The translations under genes were made by a program, and so were the position numbers. Below, piece by piece: positions 61,301-64,000 of a stretch of 64,000 nt of DNA. Source of the DNA: Massilia sp. MS-15 (GTDB taxonomy: Bacteria > Pseudomonadota > Gammaproteobacteria > Burkholderiales > Burkholderiaceae_D); the NCBI RefSeq assembly GCF_020176695.1, contig NZ_JAIWIA010000024.1:118714-182713 (forward strand), given 5' to 3'. Below the pieces are notes generated by a model. That model made no database searches. It worked only from the letters and a program-made list of their open reading frames with translations, and had not been told where the DNA came from. Position 1 is the stretch's first letter. Each line of letters opens with the position of its first letter.

Positions 61301-61700
61301 CATGGCACGCCTGCGGGCTAGCGGCGTGGCAGCCGCCTGGGTCTGGTGCAACCTCATCTTCCTGCGCAGCGCCGCGCAATACCGCGACATTCCGTACCGG
61401 GTCGATGCGCTGGTGGCGTCGCAGTTCGTGCAGGCCATGCTGTCCCTCGCTTGGTGCGCGAGCGCGCTGTTCCTGATGCGCTTCGCCGCCGTCAGGGCCG
61501 TGCGCGGCAGCTGGTGTCTCGGCGCCGTCCTGCTTGGCGTGGTGGTGCTCAAGCTGTTGACCTTCGACCTGGCCAACAGCGGCAGCCTGGCGCGCGTCGT
61601 CTCGTTTGTCGGCGTCGGCCTCTTGATGATACTGATCGGCTATTTTGCTCCTTTTCCAAAGGCCGACAGGCGCCCGGCCATGTCGACCCAGGGCACCTGA
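58398..61700 (+). CDS. DUF2339 multispanning membrane protein
   Basis: A 1100-residue integral membrane protein with an N-terminal anchor helix, a short coiled region (LEREISVLRAKVE), a disordered Ala/Pro/Gln-rich segment (about 50-175), and then more than 20 hydrophobic helices from residue 180. The first helices contain NGNLVAKLGLVILFIGVGFLLKY, the DUF2339 hallmark. The family is unstudied and usually stands beside a DUF3999 gene, as here (16 bp apart). CCGGAGAA precedes the start. A role in envelope assembly or transport is a guess. Confidence 0.9.
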   Translation: MEIASLILLVLAYPFLAAWLVGIGRGSRLAALEREISVLRAKVEASVPSPPPESLAGTAQQAHQPAAALPEAQAPDRAEEESAAPQCPLAPGNGHAAALEAGTDADEVATERAASTIAPAHAATQAATPGDAGQAPDATADPQASAAADTQHAPATQGGATPPTSSTAPGWAAAAMGWLLNGNLVAKLGLVILFIGVGFLLKYVAETVTVPIEARLAGVVAATLALLGWGWRLRSARREIGLPVQGTAIAILMLVVFGAYHRYDLMPSGFAFALLVALTAFTCLLAVLQESPWLAAFGITGGFASPLLLSTGGGNHVGLFSYYALLNTGVFFLAIKRAWRPLNLIGFAFTFIVGTAWGTLRYTPEHYLSAQLFLALFFVFYVGIAVAFARQQHTRLEDPVDASLVLGTPLAAFALQAGLVKSMEFGLAFSALALGVFYMTLSVILWRRAGARWRVLVETFMALGVVFGTLAIPFAVDGRWTSGVWALEGAGFAWLGLRRKQRLTWMFGVLLQAGAWMGFIGAIGGIDPDAARDANLWLGFLLLAGSAFAMARGFRRQTGDSHPALLWIANGFLVTAAGWFLAGIWTEAILHTGGVLRANLLTAGALLTAGLLYLSGARLAWPLARRLAVLAQLAAAIALMSVSTVAWQWLSVRETGGGEPLLGVLMIALAALASAWMGRRSPDPQSHRHFPLVFLLWGGAWWFGPGMSIAASRLLFALPAALGPADARWSAMYALLAGVSAIACTRLAPRLAWPELRWLGTSSWAMLAVFTLVILSSLYGTRTLPEPGVWLAWALLWSSSEYVLLRWSAGDARGGGLLLRAVHALRSAGPWLAIWPTGSILVGQWLAVPGDVVDTAEQTAWASSPAWGNYLPTWVMMLALAWLAGRSRAGKWPAAPLPQWYQRVLIPCGALLLLALTSVWNLVQDGSMAPLPYLPLLNPLDLTTGFVLFLCLGAARASLEGQGAPGRIMARLRASGVAAAWVWCNLIFLRSAAQYRDIPYRVDALVASQFVQAMLSLAWCASALFLMRFAAVRAVRGSWCLGAVLLGVVVLKLLTFDLANSGSLARVVSFVGVGLLMILIGYFAPFPKADRRPAMSTQGT

Positions 61701-61716
61701 CCGGAACGGAACCCCC

Positions 61717-63174
61717 ATGCATCCCATTCTCGCGCGCTTGTCCACCTTTCCCCGATCGGTCACGCTGTCGCTCACGATCGCGCTGAACGTCCTGCCGGTA
61801 GCGCAGGCGCTTGCGGCCCCAGGCGACCAGCCTCAAGACTATGCGCACGCGATTCCGCTCAGCGTGAGCGGCAAGCACGCCGTGGTGCAGTTGCCATTGC
61901 CGCGCGCGGTCTACCTGGCGGCGCGCCAGCCCGACCTGGCCGACCTGCGCCTGTTCGATGCCGCAGGCAGGCCGATGCCGTTCGCCCTCATCGACCAGGT
62001 CCAGCAGGCACAGGAGCAACGGTCGAGCACACCGGTCGCGGTGTTTCCGGTGCGCGGGCCGGCCGGCAGCACGCGATTGCCGCCCGGACTGGAGATCCGG
62101 ACGGGCGACAATGGCGCGCTCATCTCGGTGACGGCGCCCGGGAACCGCGGCGCCGGCGACGCCCTGGCAAGCCTGGTCCTCGACCTGCAGGCAGGAGCGA
62201 CATCGTCCAAGCCGGTCGCTGCCCTGGCGCTCAGCCTGCCGCCGGGGCAGGGCAGCTACAGCGCCCAGGTGGCGCTCGATATCAGTGACGACCTGCAGGA
62301 ATGGGAGGAGCTCGCCGTCGCCTCGCTCAGCTGGCTGGTCAACCGCCAGGGCGCCAGCGTGCGCAAGGACAGGATCGCGTTTCCGCCACGGGCGTTTCGT
62401 TTCGCGCGCATCCGCTGGATTGAAGGCGCGCCGGTTGAATTCTCCGCCGTCGCCGCGGAGCGGCTGGCCACGGCGCAGGCCCCGGAGCGGTGGGAAAGCG
62501 TCGTGCTGCAGCCAGGGCCGGCCACGGGGACCGACCTGTTGTACGAGGCGCCGATCGCCGTGCCGGTCGAATCGATCGGCCTCGCGCTCCAGCACCAGAA
62601 TGTCGTGATGCCGGTACTCGTCGGGCACTACCAGAAACAGCCCGACCGCAGGACCGGCAGCATGCTCCAGCTGCCTTTGCGGCCGGTAGCGAATGCGACC
62701 TTCTACCGCTTGACGCAGGACGGACAGCCGCGCGTGTCGGGTGACATCGCCGTGCCCTTGACGCATGCGTCGCAGTGGGTGGTGCGGCCCCAGGGCAGCG
62801 CCCCCGAGCGGCCCGGCCTGCGCCTGCGCTGGAAGCCGGCGGTCCTCGTGTTCGTCGCCGGCGGAGCTCAGCCGTACACGCTCGCCTTTGGCCGCGATGC
62901 CGTCCGCTCGGGCCAGGTGCCGCTCAGCCAGGTTGCGCCCGGCTTCTCGATGCGCGAGCTGGCTGTGCTCGAGCAGGCACAGGCGGGCGGGCCGGTCCGG
63001 CTGCAGGCGGATGCCGACAGCGCCCGTGGGGCGCAGGAGGAAAGGCAGGCATCGCGTACGCGCGTCACCTGGCTGTGGGCGCTGCTGCTGGCAGGCGTGG
63101 CGGTACTGGCCGGCATGGTCTGGAAGCTGTCGCGCCAGATGAGGGGCGCAAGCGAAGGCACGCCGCCCGCCTGA
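61717..63174 (+). CDS. DUF3999 envelope protein
   Basis: A 485-residue protein with a signal peptide, a large periplasmic beta-rich region (35-430) with FDAAGRPMPFALI and YRLTQDGQPR stretches, and one C-terminal transmembrane helix (TWLWALLLAGVAVLAGMVW) followed by a short basic tail. The type I topology and position after DUF2339 define it as DUF3999. The two probably act as a complex in the inner membrane. Function is unknown. Confidence 0.88.
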   Translation: MHPILARLSTFPRSVTLSLTIALNVLPVAQALAAPGDQPQDYAHAIPLSVSGKHAVVQLPLPRAVYLAARQPDLADLRLFDAAGRPMPFALIDQVQQAQEQRSSTPVAVFPVRGPAGSTRLPPGLEIRTGDNGALISVTAPGNRGAGDALASLVLDLQAGATSSKPVAALALSLPPGQGSYSAQVALDISDDLQEWEELAVASLSWLVNRQGASVRKDRIAFPPRAFRFARIRWIEGAPVEFSAVAAERLATAQAPERWESVVLQPGPATGTDLLYEAPIAVPVESIGLALQHQNVVMPVLVGHYQKQPDRRTGSMLQLPLRPVANATFYRLTQDGQPRVSGDIAVPLTHASQWVVRPQGSAPERPGLRLRWKPAVLVFVAGGAQPYTLAFGRDAVRSGQVPLSQVAPGFSMRELAVLEQAQAGGPVRLQADADSARGAQEERQASRTRVTWLWALLLAGVAVLAGMVWKLSRQMRGASEGTPPA

Positions 63175-63180
63175 ACACCG

Positions 63181-63207
63181 CGGTGGCGCTGCCGCCGGCC
63201 TTTTTTT
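63181..63207 (+). terminator. Terminator after the DUF3999 gene
   Basis: CGGTGGC (63181-63187) and GCCGCCG (63191-63197) form a 7-bp stem with one T-G pair, followed by GCC and seven T residues. Confidence 0.7.
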
Positions 63208-63281
63208 GCATGTATGCATGTCGTCCAGGTCAGTCAGCTGTGGCAAACTGTTCCGCTTGAGTAACTCTTGCCATACTGGAC

Positions 63282-64000
63282 ATGAACGTCTCCCGCACCA
63301 TTCTCGCGCTGTCGCTGGCGCTCATCGGCAGCCAGGCCAGTGCTGCCGACCCTTATTTCCGTTTCCCGGCAGTGCGCGGCGACACGGTCGTGTTCACCGC
63401 CGAGGGCGACCTGTGGCGCACCACGCTCGCGGGCGGCAAGGCGACCCGCCTGACCACCCATCCGTCCGCGGAGACCCAGGCTGCGATCTCGCACGACGGC
63501 AGGTACGTGGCCTTCGCCGCTTCCTACGAGGGGGCGCAGGAAGCCTATGTGATGCCGGTCGAGGGCGGGCTGCCGAAGCGGATCACCTTCGAGAACGGCG
63601 GCGTGAGCGTGCTGGGCTGGACCGCACAGGGTGAAGTGCTGGTCAGCACCGAGAACTCGACCGGTCCGTCCAAGCACCGCATCGTCGCCGCACTGGACCC
63701 GGCCAGGCTGGTGCGCCGCGTGCTGCCGCTGGCCGACGCCAACGATGCCGCGCTGAGCGATGACGGCCGCACCGTGTTCTTCACGCGCATGGGCCTGTCG
63801 ATGACCAACGATAACGTCAAGGCCTACCGCGGCGGCGCTCATGCCCAGCTGTGGCGCTATGAACTGGGTTCGGAGAACGAGGCGGTACGCCTGTTCAAGG
63901 ACGACAACGCGAACAACCGCCGCGCCATGTGGCATCAGGGCCGCATCTACTTCATCAGCGATGCCGGCGGCGCCGACAACATCTGGTCGTGGCGGCCGGA
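63282..64000 (+). CDS. Tricorn-like S41 protease, N-terminal part
   Basis: An open frame of 239 codons starts at ATG 63282 and runs off the window. A signal peptide (to ASA) is followed by DPYFRFPAVRGDTVVFTAEGDLWRT, then WD40-like propeller units (ATRLTTHPSAETQAAISHDGRYVAF, YFISDAGGADNIWSW). This is the N-terminal beta-propeller of Tricorn-type peptidases, whose catalytic S41 and PDZ domains would lie beyond the window. It would act in periplasmic peptide degradation. Confidence 0.85.
   Translation, partial: MNVSRTILALSLALIGSQASAADPYFRFPAVRGDTVVFTAEGDLWRTTLAGGKATRLTTHPSAETQAAISHDGRYVAFAASYEGAQEAYVMPVEGGLPKRITFENGGVSVLGWTAQGEVLVSTENSTGPSKHRIVAALDPARLVRRVLPLADANDAALSDDGRTVFFTRMGLSMTNDNVKAYRGGAHAQLWRYELGSENEAVRLFKDDNANNRRAMWHQGRIYFISDAGGADNIWSWRP

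Overview
The window is dense, high-GC bacterial chromosome, about 50 protein genes and one tRNA. Gene content and order (xseA, a TolQ/ExbB-ExbD pair, lpxK, a Trm112-like gene, kdsB, adk; monomeric isocitrate dehydrogenase; PEP-CTERM protein; RstAB-like regulators; Uup; wecB/galE/manC) fit a betaproteobacterium of the Oxalobacteraceae, most likely Massilia or a close relative. That assignment is inferred from gene families, not from a database search.

Layout. 1-8.3 kb: an RstB-like kinase and RstA-like regulator separated by five kilobases of envelope genes (a lipoprotein, a MipA/OmpV porin-like protein, a secreted protein, a beta-helix protein), then a TtuC/D-malate-type dehydrogenase. 8.4-16.3 kb: an arsenic-resistance island inserted into, and truncating, a LysR regulator. 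It carries two arsR genes, four arsenate reductases of two unrelated folds, arsB, arsH, an MFS transporter and a flavoprotein with a cysteine-rich tail. Four TTCG-N8-CGAA palindromes sit in its control regions. 16.4-23.5 kb: core genes sodB, xseA, exbBD-like genes, lpxK, trm112, kdsB, adk. Between xseA and exbB lies a 1.08-kb gene-free stretch with six same-strand units. Each pairs an IHF-consensus-like site with a DnaA box starting exactly 41 bp after the ATCAA core. This is the most unusual structure in the window.

23.6-36.3 kb: secreted proteins, a short-chain 3-hydroxyacyl-CoA dehydrogenase, gamma-glutamyltranspeptidase, a patatin phospholipase coupled to a 1421-residue propeller-type hybrid histidine kinase and a receiver protein, then a 2-aminobenzoate-CoA ligase/MarR pair. 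36.3-47.7 kb: a PEP-CTERM protein, tRNA-Arg(CCT), Uup, an exosortase-associated CAAX-type protease and an exopolysaccharide block (heparinase-like enzyme, wecB, galE, a nucleotidyltransferase, manC). 47.7-64 kb: a lipoprotein, murJ, rpsT, two unrelated isocitrate dehydrogenases that share a duplicated promoter-operator module, rluE, a cold-shock gene, clpSA, DUF2339 and DUF3999 proteins and the start of a Tricorn-like protease.

How it fits together. The island can reduce arsenate, extrude arsenite and handle organoarsenicals under two ArsR repressors. The exopolysaccharide genes supply UDP-ManNAc, UDP-Gal and GDP-Man precursors and a processing enzyme, near a PEP-CTERM substrate and its associated protease. 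The DnaA/IHF array may set DnaA availability or activity rather than serve as oriC, because no dnaA, dnaN, gidA or par genes are near it. No IS element, integrase, rRNA or CRISPR array was seen.
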